A DNA stretch of 6,654 nt, from contig CAJMPF010000099.1 in NCBI GenBank assembly GCA_905215195.1, positions 1 to 6,654 on the forward strand, given 5' to 3'. Positions 1 to 5,338 of the stretch are shown here, in pieces. Each line of letters starts with the position of its first letter. The first letter of the stretch is position 1. A program made the position numbers and the translations under genes. This DNA comes from an uncultured bacterium. Lineage in GTDB: Bacteria; Actinomycetota; Coriobacteriia; Coriobacteriales; Coriobacteriaceae. The notes below the pieces were generated by a model. It saw only the letters and a program-made list of their open reading frames with translations, was not told the origin of the DNA and made no database searches.

Positions 1-363
1 CATGGTGTTGAACAGGCGAATGTTCTGGAAGGTACGGGCGATGCCCATACGGTTGACCTGATAGACCGACTTGCCAGAGGTGTCCTCACCGTCGAGCAGG
101 ATGGTGCCGTGCGTGGGCTGGTATACCTTGGTGAGCAGGTTGAAGACCGTGGTCTTGCCGGCGCCGTTGGGACCGATCAGACCGGCGATCTCGGTCTTGC
201 CGATAGTCAGGCTAAAGTCGTCGACTGCCTTAAGGCCACCGAACTCAATGCCCAGGTGGATGCACTCGAGTGCAGGGCGTTGGCCCAAGTCGCGGTCGGG
301 AACGATGGCGCCAGAAGGATACGGGACCATCTTGCCCTTCTTGAACTCAAATTTACTGGGCAT
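1..363 (-). CDS. livG: LivG-type branched-chain amino acid ABC transporter ATP-binding protein (C-terminus beyond window)
   Basis: Cytoplasmic ATPase that powers the LivHM permease. The first 121 codons are present and the reading frame runs off the left edge, so the signature motif, Walker B and H-loop are not visible. Visible are the FGGLKAVDDFSL strand typical of LivG (residues 41-52), Walker A GPNGAGKTT (64-72) and the Q-loop segment ARTFQNIRLF (109-118, Q113), a wording characteristic of the LivG branch. The ATG at 363 lies inside the last codons of livM (11-nt overlap) and has a near-perfect Shine-Dalgarno AAGGAGGTG at 379-371, 7 nt upstream, which makes the start secure. The start gives about 30 residues ahead of the usual LivG beginning (LEC.HLGIEFGG), a charged stretch of unknown role. 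Translation is probably coupled to livM. livF would be expected next, outside the window. Confidence 0.95.
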   Translation of the reverse strand, partial: MPSKFEFKKGKMVPYPSGAIVPDRDLGQRPALECIHLGIEFGGLKAVDDFSLTIGKTEIAGLIGPNGAGKTTVFNLLTKVYQPTHGTILLDGEDTSGKSVYQVNRMGIARTFQNIRLFNTM

Positions 364-1441
364 CGGCTGCCACCTCCTTCTTGGGAGCAAAGCGGTCCTT
401 GACGCGACCGAAGAACGCCTTGAGCTGCGGGTTGTTGGTAAAGATCATGACCAGGATCAGCACGATAGCGTAGATGAGCATGCGGTAGTCCGAGAACTGA
501 CGGAGCAGCTCGGGAAGTACCGTGAGCAACGCCGCCGCGATAACGGAGCCGCGCATATTGCCCAGGCCGCCCAGGACCACGAACACCAGGATAAGGATGG
601 ACGTATTGAAGTCGAACTTAGTGGCGGAAAGCTGCGAGAAGTTACCGCCGAAGAGGGCTCCGGCAGCACCGGCGAGGGCAGCGGAAACCACGAACGCGAT
701 CATGCGGTACTGGGTGACGGAGATGCCCACGGACTCGGCTGCAATCTTGTTGTCGCGCACGGCCATAATGGCACGGCCGGTACGGCTGCGAACCAGGTTG
801 AGCACGATCACGAGTGCGACCATGACCAGGATGGCACCGGCGAGGAAGGTCGAGTAGGTCGACACGCCTGATGCGCCCTGCGCGCCCTTGATGATGGCGG
901 TGCCGTCCTCGAGCAGATGCAGGTCGTCGATCGTGGAGTTGCCCGTGATGTTAAAGATCACATGCAGGCCGCGGGAGTCGACGCCCACGATAAGGCAGGT
1001 GACGATCTCTTTGATGATCTCGCCAAAGGCCAGCGTCACGATAGCCAGGTAGTCGCCGCTCAGGCGCAGGACCGGAATGCCGATCAAGAAGCCCAGGATG
1101 GCGGCGGCGATAGCACCGACCACGATGCTGATGATAAGGCGCACCGGATCGGAGGGAACGGCGCTCTCCAGCGCGACGGCGGTGACGATGCCCGTGTAGG
1201 CACCGACACTCATAAAGCCCGCATGACCCAGCGACAAGTCGCCCGCGATGCCGACGACGAGGTTAAGGGAGATAGCCATGACGATGTAGGCCGTAATGGG
1301 AACCAGCTGACCGGCGATCATGCGCGGAATCATGTGGTTAGACTGCATAAAGAACACGATGGCGAACGCCACAAGGCACATGGCGTACGTAACAAAGTCG
1401 TGACGCGTCTGCTTGTCTTTAAGAAACTTCATAACGCTCAC
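353..1441 (-). CDS. livM: LivM-type branched-chain amino acid ABC transporter permease
   Basis: Integral-membrane subunit that pairs with LivH to form the translocation channel. The 362 residues are strongly hydrophobic, with many membrane segments. The family hallmark ISLNLVVGIAGDLSLGHAGF lies at residues 57-76, followed by GAYTGI. The cytoplasmic loop that couples to the ATPase (EAA-like) is RTGRAIMAVRDNKIAAESVGI (220-240), and VVLGGLGNMRGSVIAA (288-303) is also typical. The C-terminal tail is short and basic. Start choice is uncertain. The listed start is a GTG that follows the livH stop TAG with no gap. An ATG at 1432 (protein beginning MKFLKDK, 359 aa) has its own Shine-Dalgarno AGGTGA 5 nt upstream and may be the true start. 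Its end overlaps livG by 11 nt. The gene belongs to the same operon as livH and livG. Confidence 0.95.
   Translation of the reverse strand: MSVMKFLKDKQTRHDFVTYAMCLVAFAIVFFMQSNHMIPRMIAGQLVPITAYIVMAISLNLVVGIAGDLSLGHAGFMSVGAYTGIVTAVALESAVPSDPVRLIISIVVGAIAAAILGFLIGIPVLRLSGDYLAIVTLAFGEIIKEIVTCLIVGVDSRGLHVIFNITGNSTIDDLHLLEDGTAIIKGAQGASGVSTYSTFLAGAILVMVALVIVLNLVRSRTGRAIMAVRDNKIAAESVGISVTQYRMIAFVVSAALAGAAGALFGGNFSQLSATKFDFNTSILILVFVVLGGLGNMRGSVIAAALLTVLPELLRQFSDYRMLIYAIVLILVMIFTNNPQLKAFFGRVKDRFAPKKEVAADAQ
371..379 (-). promoter_or_regulatory. Strong ribosome binding site of livG inside livM
   Basis: Minus-strand AAGGAGGTG lies 7 nt before the ATG at 363. It sits in the 3' end of livM and fixes the livG start, including its N-terminal extension. 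Confidence 0.85.
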
Positions 1442-2323
1442 CTACACCTTCTCGGGGACGTACTTGCCCAAGAGGCCGGCAGGCTTGACGAGCAGGACGA
1501 TGATCAGAACACCAAAGACGATGGAGTTGGCAAGGCTCGTGGAAATGTAAGCCTGCGCCATCGCCTCGATGATGCCGATGAGAATGCCACCGACAAAGGC
1601 ACCGGGGATGGAGCCGATGCCGCCGAAGACGGCGGCGTCGAAGGCCTTGATGCCAGGCATGGCGCCCGTCGTAGGCTGCAGCACCGGCGAGTAGGAGCAC
1701 AGGAGCACGCCGGCGATGGCGGCAAGCGCCGAGCCGATGGCAAACGTCATCGAGATGGTGCGGTTGACGTTGATGCCCATGAGCTGAGCGGCGGCCTTGT
1801 CCTCGGACACGGCGCGCATGGCCTTGCCCATCTTGGTCTTACCTGTAAAGAACATCAGGCCGGCCATGATAACCAGGCAGGCGACGATGGTGACGAGCGA
1901 GACGGCGCTTACGTTGAACTTGGCCAAGAACTCCGGCACCTGGAAGGTGACGAGCGAAGTGAAGTTCTTGGGCGTGGCGCCCCACAGAAGCTGCGCGGCG
2001 TTCTGTAGGAAGTAAGACACGCCGATAGCCGTGATCAGAACGGCCAGCGGGCCTGCTTGGCGCAGCGGCTTATAGGCCAGACCCTCGATGAGAACGCCGA
2101 GAACCGTGCAGACCACACAAGAAAGAATTACAGATGCCCAGCCCGGGAGGCCGAGATACGACGTGGCACAGAACGAGACATAGGCACCGACCATGATAAC
2201 GTCGCCGTGAGCGAAGTTCAGCATCTTGGCGATACCGTAGACCATGGTGTAGCCCAACGCGATGATGGCGTAGACGCTGCCCATGGACAGGCCGTTGACC
2301 AGGTATTGGATAAAGACCGTCAT
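1442..2323 (-). CDS. livH: LivH-type branched-chain amino acid ABC transporter permease
   Basis: Membrane permease subunit that partners LivM. It has 293 residues from the chosen start, close to the usual family length (about 290-310). The N-terminal hallmark NGLSMGSVYAIIALGYTMVY (10-29) is followed by GIAKMLNFAHGDVIMVGAY (30-48). The ATPase-coupling loop is KMGKAMRAVSEDKAAAQLMG (164-183), followed by a hydrophobic SALAAIAGVL segment. FGGIGSIPGAFVGG (233-246) is the conserved glycine-rich segment near the C-terminus. The frame is open further upstream to an ATG at 2416, but that extension runs through the hairpin-bearing gap. An ATG at 2332 has the purine run directly against it. The ATG at 2323 has AAGGGGG 9 nt upstream and begins MTVFIQYLVNGL as LivH proteins do, so it is preferred. 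The gene follows SBP1 after 139 bp and its stop abuts livM. Confidence 0.94.
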   Translation of the reverse strand: MTVFIQYLVNGLSMGSVYAIIALGYTMVYGIAKMLNFAHGDVIMVGAYVSFCATSYLGLPGWASVILSCVVCTVLGVLIEGLAYKPLRQAGPLAVLITAIGVSYFLQNAAQLLWGATPKNFTSLVTFQVPEFLAKFNVSAVSLVTIVACLVIMAGLMFFTGKTKMGKAMRAVSEDKAAAQLMGINVNRTISMTFAIGSALAAIAGVLLCSYSPVLQPTTGAMPGIKAFDAAVFGGIGSIPGAFVGGILIGIIEAMAQAYISTSLANSIVFGVLIIVLLVKPAGLLGKYVPEKV

Positions 2324-2332
2324 GTTCCACAT

Positions 2333-2339
2333 CCCCCTT
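2333..2339 (-). promoter_or_regulatory. Ribosome binding site of livH
   Basis: Minus-strand AAGGGGG lies 9 nt ahead of the ATG at 2323 and directly against the ATG at 2332. The spacing favours 2323 as the livH start. Confidence 0.6.
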
Positions 2340-2399
2340 TCGAATAGGTTTCCAGTTAATGTATGAAACAGGGACGTTACACTGTCCCTAGATACCAAG

Positions 2400-2431
2400 C
2401 AAGCAGGGAAGGCCAAAACCTCCCCTGCTTG
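2400..2431 (-). other. 13-bp hairpin between SBP1 and livH (no U-tract)
   Basis: On the minus strand CAAGCAGGGGAGG (2431-2419) and CCTTCCCTGCTTG (2412-2400) pair over 13 positions, with one G-U pair, around a six-base loop TTTTGG. The hairpin begins 31 nt after the SBP1 stop. No run of T follows on either strand, so it does not fit a standard intrinsic terminator. Its position, between an abundant binding protein and its permeases, suggests protection of the upstream mRNA end, partial termination or processing, which would lower permease output relative to SBP1. This is inference. Confidence 0.65.
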
Positions 2432-2462
2432 GGATCAAAACCGCTCTATGTAAGGCGGCCAA

Positions 2463-3650
2463 TTAGGCCTGTACGTACTTGCCGTCGGTGATGACGTACG
2501 CCGTGGGCTCCTTCTGGACCTGGCCCTTATCGTTCCAGGTGAGCTTGCCGGTCAGACCGTCAACGGTAATCTTGAGCATAGCCTTGGACAGCTTCTCGGC
2601 GGCCTCGGTCGGGTCGGCGTCGACACCAAGACCGGCCTCCTTGAGGGCCTCGGCCACCGCGTGCACGCCGTCGTAGGCGTCGGCGGCAAACTGGTCGGGG
2701 GTATCGCCGTACTTATCCTTGTAAGCGTTGACGAAGTCGGCGTTCTTCTCGTCGTCGGCGGAGAACGGGGTCATGAGCAGCAGGCCCTCGGCAAGAGAGG
2801 TGTCGAAGCCCTCAACGCCCAGGATGCCGTCCATGCCGTCGCAGCCCATCATCTTGACGTCGTAGCCCATGTCCTTGGCGTTCTTGAGCAGGACGGACGC
2901 CGGCGTGTAGTAGATCGGCGCAAAGATCATGGTGGCGCCGGCCTGCTTGGCCTTGGTCAGCTGGTTGGTAAAGCTCGTGGCGGAGTCGTCCTTAAAGGTC
3001 TCCTCGTCAACAATCTCGAGCTTGGACTCAGCGGCCTGGGCCTTAAAGGAATCTGCGATGCCCGAAGAATAGGCGTCGCCGGAGTTATAGAACAGCACGA
3101 ACTTCTCGTCCGCATACTTCTGCGCCAGGAACTTGGCAGCGTTGACGCCCTGGTTGGGGTCGGTGAAGCAAACCTGGAAGACGCAATCCTTGCCGTCGGT
3201 GACGTCCTCGGAGGACGCGGACGGGGTGATCATGAACGTCTTGGGGTCGTTGCCACACTCTGCGGCAACGGCAACCGACGCACCCGTGGTGGTCGGACCG
3301 ACGAGGGCCTGCATGCCCCAGTCGAGCAGGGTGTTGAAGGCGTTGACGGCCTTCTCGCCGTCGGCCTGGTCATCTTCGGCCTTGCTGGCAAGCGGCAGCT
3401 CTTTGGTCGAGAAATCCTTACAGCCAAGCTCGACACCCTGGGTAACGGACTTGCCGTAGGACGCGTTGGCGCCGGTCAGCGGGCCGATGGTACCGATCTT
3501 AAACGAAGCGTCGCTCGAAGCGGAACCGCTGTCGCCGCCGTTGGAGGAGCAACCAGCTAGAATGGACATCGCCCCCAGACCTGCTGCGCTCGCGATAACG
3601 CTCCTGCGATTCATAACAGGGTTCAATGACTTACCGGTGAGGCTCGACAT
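2463..3650 (-). CDS. LivJ/LivK-type amino acid-binding lipoprotein, operonic copy (SBP1)
   Basis: Extracytoplasmic receptor that would deliver branched-chain or related amino acids to LivHM. It has 395 residues. The N-terminus has a basic region with NRRS (14-17), a hydrophobic core and the lipobox ILAGC, so C34 is the predicted lipidated residue, followed by a Ser/Gly-rich linker. The mature part opens with FKIGTIGPLTG (50-60), the start of the first lobe in type-1 periplasmic binding folds. It continues with ALVGPTTTG (115-123) and the TPSASS loop (142-147), which in this family lies at the ligand alpha-amino/carboxylate site. The ATG at 3650 has AGGAG 6 nt upstream; an internal ATG at 3614 has no such site. 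It is first in the operon before livHMG and closely resembles SBP2. The substrate is inferred from the neighbours and could be another amino acid. Confidence 0.93.
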   Translation of the reverse strand: MSSLTGKSLNPVMNRRSVIASAAGLGAMSILAGCSSNGGDSGSASSDASFKIGTIGPLTGANASYGKSVTQGVELGCKDFSTKELPLASKAEDDQADGEKAVNAFNTLLDWGMQALVGPTTTGASVAVAAECGNDPKTFMITPSASSEDVTDGKDCVFQVCFTDPNQGVNAAKFLAQKYADEKFVLFYNSGDAYSSGIADSFKAQAAESKLEIVDEETFKDDSATSFTNQLTKAKQAGATMIFAPIYYTPASVLLKNAKDMGYDVKMMGCDGMDGILGVEGFDTSLAEGLLLMTPFSADDEKNADFVNAYKDKYGDTPDQFAADAYDGVHAVAEALKEAGLGVDADPTEAAEKLSKAMLKITVDGLTGKLTWNDKGQVQKEPTAYVITDGKYVQA

Positions 3651-3671
3651 GCGGCTCTCCTCTCAAATCTC

Positions 3672-3692
3672 GTCGGGTTTCGGTTACCCGAC
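3672..3692 (-). other. Leader hairpin upstream of SBP1 ribosome site
   Basis: Minus-strand GTCGGGT and ACCCGAC pair perfectly over 7 bp around a 7-nt loop. The hairpin sits 10 nt before the AGGAG at 3661-3657 and would be part of the 5' untranslated leader. No T-run follows. Confidence 0.55.
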
Positions 3693-3703
3693 AGGCCATC
3701 CTT

Positions 3704-3717
3704 CGCCGTGTTCGGCG
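3704..3717 (-). other. Second small leader hairpin upstream of SBP1
   Basis: CGCCG and CGGCG pair over 5 bp around a 4-nt loop, immediately upstream of the 3672-3692 hairpin. It is short and could be chance in GC-rich DNA. Confidence 0.35.
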
Positions 3718-3756
3718 TTCGCAAAATACTAGACGCTTTAGTTAAGGAAAGTGGCG

Positions 3757-3786
3757 ATTATTTCAACTTTTCTTTGGATTTGTTCA
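3757..3786 (-). promoter_or_regulatory. Candidate promoter of SBP1-livHMG
   Basis: On the minus strand TGAACA (3786-3781; 4 of 6 bases of the -35 consensus) is followed after 18 bp by AATAAT (3762-3757; 5 of 6 of the -10 consensus) in a distinctly AT-rich stretch. A start near 3750 would give a leader of about 100 nt holding both hairpins. Other AT-rich hexamers exist nearby, so the assignment is tentative. Confidence 0.35.
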
Positions 3787-3805
3787 TTTATCCATAGTTC
3801 TGCGT

Positions 3806-3853
3806 ATTACTATTACTTTATGCAGTAATGCCACTTTATTGTGTGAAAGTAAT
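3806..3853. repeat. Nested ATTACT/AGTAAT repeats in the SBP1 control region
   Basis: On the plus strand ATTACT occurs twice in tandem (3806-3817). The inverted form AGTAAT follows at 3824-3829. ATTACTTT at 3812-3819 is matched by an exact inverted AAAGTAAT at 3846-3853. The cluster lies upstream of the candidate SBP1 promoter and may be an operator, though AT-rich DNA favours such repeats. Confidence 0.45.
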
Positions 3854-3869
3854 GTTTCCGTTCTGTTAC
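3851..3869 (-). promoter_or_regulatory. GlnR/OmpR-like direct-repeat operator candidate upstream of SBP1
   Basis: The minus strand reads GTAAC-N6-GAAAC (3869-3865 and 3858-3854), which is the gTnAC-n6-GaAAC pattern described for actinobacterial GlnR boxes. After six more bases a weaker TTCAC half site follows (3847-3843). Over 19 bases it matches a site upstream of SBP2 at 14 positions, with the mismatches confined to the second base and the inner spacer. The regulator is not in this window. Confidence 0.45.
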
Positions 3870-3885
3870 AGGCGTCCCTGCCCTG

Positions 3886-3903
3886 AATAAAACGGCCTCA
3901 CCG
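3886..3903 (-). terminator. Weak candidate terminator after SBP2
   Basis: Downstream of the SBP2 stop, the minus strand has CGGT-GAG-GCCG, a 4-bp stem with one G-U pair, followed directly by TTTTATT. It is well placed to end the SBP2 transcript, but the stem is very short. A second small GCGC stem-loop lies between it and the stop codon. Confidence 0.35.
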
Positions 3904-3921
3904 GTCGCGCTTTATGCGCAC

Positions 3922-5088
3922 TTAGGCGGCGATGTACTTGCCGTCCTGAATCACATAGGCCGTAGCAGGCTTTTCGACCTGACCTTCGTCATTCCACGTT
4001 AGCTCGCCGGTCAGGCCGTCGATCTTGATCTTGCGCATGGCCTTGGCAAGGTCGCCGGCAATGTCGGCGCCGTCGGCCGTAATGTCGATGTCTGCCTTGT
4101 CGATGGCCTCGACGATGGCGTGGACGCAATCGTAGGCGTCGGCGGCAAACTGGTTAGGCGTCTCGTCGTAGGCGTCCTTATATGCCTTGACGAAGTCGGC
4201 ATTCTTCTCGTCGTCGGCAGAGAACGGGGTCATAAGCAGCACGCCCTCGGCAAGAGAGGTATCGAAGCCTTCCACAGAGAGCAGGCCGTCCATGCCGTCG
4301 GTACCCATGAGCGTCATGTCGTAGCCCATGTCCTTGGCGTTCTTGAGCAAAACGGACGCCGGCGTGTAGTAGATCGGCGCAAAGATGAGCGTGGCGCCGG
4401 CCTCCTTGGCCTTGGTGAGCTGGTTGGTAAAGCTCGTGGAGGAATCGTCCTTAAAGGTCTCGGTATCGACGATATCAAGTTTGGACTCCTTGGCCTGCTC
4501 GGCAAAGGCATCGGCAACACCCGAGCTGTACGTATCGCCGGAGTTGTAGAACAGGGCGATCTTGGCGTCCGCGTACTTCTCGGCCAAGAACTTCGCGGCG
4601 CTGGCGCCCATGGTGGGATCGGTGAAGCAAACCTGAAAGACCGTGGTCTTATCCTTGGTGACGTCGAGAGACGAGGCCGAGGGCGTGACCATGAGCATGT
4701 CGTCGGCAATCTCGCCCGAGACAGCGACGGCAGCACCGGTGGTGACCGGACCGACGAGCGCCTGCATGCCCCAGTCACACAGGGTATTGAAGGCGTTGAT
4801 AGCCTTCTCGCCGTCAGCGACGTCATCCTCGGACTTAAGCGAGAGTTTGAGGTCCTTGGTCGAGAAATCCTTGGCGGCGAGCTTGGCACCCTTCTCGGCC
4901 GAAACGCCATAGGTTGCCGCGGCGCCGGTCAGAGGGCCGATGACACCGATCTTGAAGGTCTTGCCGTCATCGGCGGAGCCGCCGTCCGAGCCACCCGACG
5001 AGCAACCAGCGAGCACCGCGGTGCCACCGAGCGCCGCGGCGCCAGCCAAGAAACTCCTGCGGTTAAGTACGTTGTTGATGCTAAACAT
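3922..5088 (-). CDS. LivJ/LivK-type amino acid-binding lipoprotein, stand-alone copy (SBP2)
   Basis: Second receptor for the same importer by homology and position. It has 388 residues from the chosen start. The N-terminus carries a clear twin-arginine motif NRRSFLAG (9-16), a hydrophobic stretch and the lipobox VLAGC with lipidation cysteine C29, then a Gly/Ser/Asp linker. The mature domain begins FKIGVIGPLTG (45-55) and shares long blocks with SBP1, such as IFAPIYYTPASVLLKNAKDM and the DGMDG and MTPFSADDEKNADFV blocks. Identity is roughly 70% by eye. The frame extends upstream to an ATG at 5154, but the ATG at 5088 has AAGGGGG 5 nt upstream and puts the signal peptide at the N-terminus. It is separated from SBP1 by 271 bp with a possible terminator and likely has its own promoter, like livJ beside livK in E. 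coli. Its ligand may differ from that of SBP1. Confidence 0.92.
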   Translation of the reverse strand: MFSINNVLNRRSFLAGAAALGGTAVLAGCSSGGSDGGSADDGKTFKIGVIGPLTGAAATYGVSAEKGAKLAAKDFSTKDLKLSLKSEDDVADGEKAINAFNTLCDWGMQALVGPVTTGAAVAVSGEIADDMLMVTPSASSLDVTKDKTTVFQVCFTDPTMGASAAKFLAEKYADAKIALFYNSGDTYSSGVADAFAEQAKESKLDIVDTETFKDDSSTSFTNQLTKAKEAGATLIFAPIYYTPASVLLKNAKDMGYDMTLMGTDGMDGLLSVEGFDTSLAEGVLLMTPFSADDEKNADFVKAYKDAYDETPNQFAADAYDCVHAIVEAIDKADIDITADGADIAGDLAKAMRKIKIDGLTGELTWNDEGQVEKPATAYVIQDGKYIAA

Positions 5089-5093
5089 GGTGT

Positions 5094-5100
5094 CCCCCTT
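5094..5100 (-). promoter_or_regulatory. Ribosome binding site of SBP2
   Basis: A purine run AAGGGGG on the minus strand lies about 5 nt ahead of the ATG at 5088. It decides that start over the upstream in-frame ATG at 5154. Confidence 0.65.
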
Positions 5101-5106
5101 TTCGCT

Positions 5107-5121
5107 GGCCGCGGTGCGGCC
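5107..5121 (-). other. Leader hairpin upstream of SBP2 ribosome site
   Basis: GGCCGC and GCGGCC pair perfectly over 6 bp around a 3-nt loop, a few bases before the SBP2 Shine-Dalgarno. Its placement is like that of the 3672-3692 hairpin ahead of SBP1, but its sequence is different. Confidence 0.5.
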
Positions 5122-5142
5122 GTCTTGCGGTACAGGGCAAAC

Positions 5143-5172
5143 CTTATGGTGCAAACGTTGACAGTTTGTTAC
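5143..5172 (-). promoter_or_regulatory. Candidate promoter of SBP2
   Basis: Minus-strand GTAACA (5172-5167; 4 of 6 of -35) and CATAAG (5148-5143; 4 of 6 of -10) are separated by 18 bp. A start near 5136 would give a leader of about 48 nt containing the 5107-5121 hairpin. Both hexamers are weak matches. Confidence 0.3.
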
Positions 5173-5186
5173 GGAGTTCCGTTTGT
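5164..5186. repeat. Palindrome flanked by direct repeats, overlapping the candidate SBP2 -35
   Basis: ACGGA-GT-TCCGT (5171-5182) is a perfect 5-bp-arm palindrome. GTTTGT occurs at 5164-5169 and again at 5181-5186 around it. The central gap is too short for an RNA hairpin, so a protein-binding site is the likelier reading. Confidence 0.4.
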
Positions 5187-5195
5187 AGCGAGCAT

Positions 5196-5220
5196 GTTTC
5201 CAATGTTTCCGCAGCGTTTC
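5196..5220 (-). promoter_or_regulatory. GlnR/OmpR-like repeat cluster upstream of SBP2
   Basis: Three GAAAC elements stand on the minus strand. Those at 5220-5216 and 5209-5205 are separated by 6 bp, the spacing seen upstream of SBP1, and a third lies at 5200-5196 after 4 bp. The segment 5202-5220 shares CGGAAACATT and the outer G-AAC with the SBP1 site. It lies upstream of the candidate SBP2 promoter and within the divergent hom control region. Confidence 0.45.
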
Positions 5221-5278
5221 GGGGGTGCCGTTTTGTGCGACTCCTGTTGCCTGGCGAGCACGCGCCCTCGGTTCACGC

Positions 5279-5284
5279 TAGAAT
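5279..5284 (+). promoter_or_regulatory. Candidate -10 box of hom
   Basis: TAGAAT matches the -10 consensus at 5 of 6 bases and would start transcription near 5291, about 48 nt before the hom ATG. No convincing -35 lies 16-18 bp upstream, so this is tentative and might need an activator. Confidence 0.35.
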
Positions 5285-5326
5285 GCACTCAACCTTTAAG
5301 CGGTTAATCCATCCATAAGATGCACG

Positions 5327-5332
5327 AAGGAG
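5327..5332 (+). promoter_or_regulatory. Ribosome binding site of hom
   Basis: AAGGAG lies 6 nt upstream of the ATG at 5339 and fixes the start. Confidence 0.8.
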
Positions 5333-5338
5333 CTATCT

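Noticed and set aside
917..2008. 363-codon plus-strand frame opposite livM/livH
   Set aside because: The translation is His/Asp/Gly-rich repetitive filler with no domain; it is the antisense of two recognised permeases.
2370..2389. Small AGGGAC/GTCCCT inverted repeat in the SBP1-livH gap
   Set aside because: Only 6 bp with an 8-nt loop and no associated signal; not strong enough for its own feature.
2324..2416. N-terminal extension of LivH to the ATG at 2416
   Set aside because: It would translate the intergenic hairpin, has no family similarity, and the ATG at 2323 has a suitable ribosome site and the family N-terminus.
2400..2431. Classical intrinsic terminator
   Set aside because: The stem is strong, but neither strand has a T-run after it, and downstream livH has no convincing promoter of its own.
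3651..3921. Small gene, tRNA or riboswitch in the SBP2-SBP1 gap
   Set aside because: No frame with a ribosome site and no tRNA-like or known riboswitch core could be recognised; the contents are regulatory repeats and hairpins.
5089..5154. N-terminal extension of SBP2 to the ATG at 5154
   Set aside because: It would bury the signal peptide behind 22 polar residues; the ATG at 5088 has a good Shine-Dalgarno.
4120..5307. 395-codon plus-strand frame opposite SBP2
   Set aside because: Antisense shadow of a conserved lipoprotein gene; the matching shadow opposite SBP1 (2661-3560) looks alike only because the two genes are homologous.
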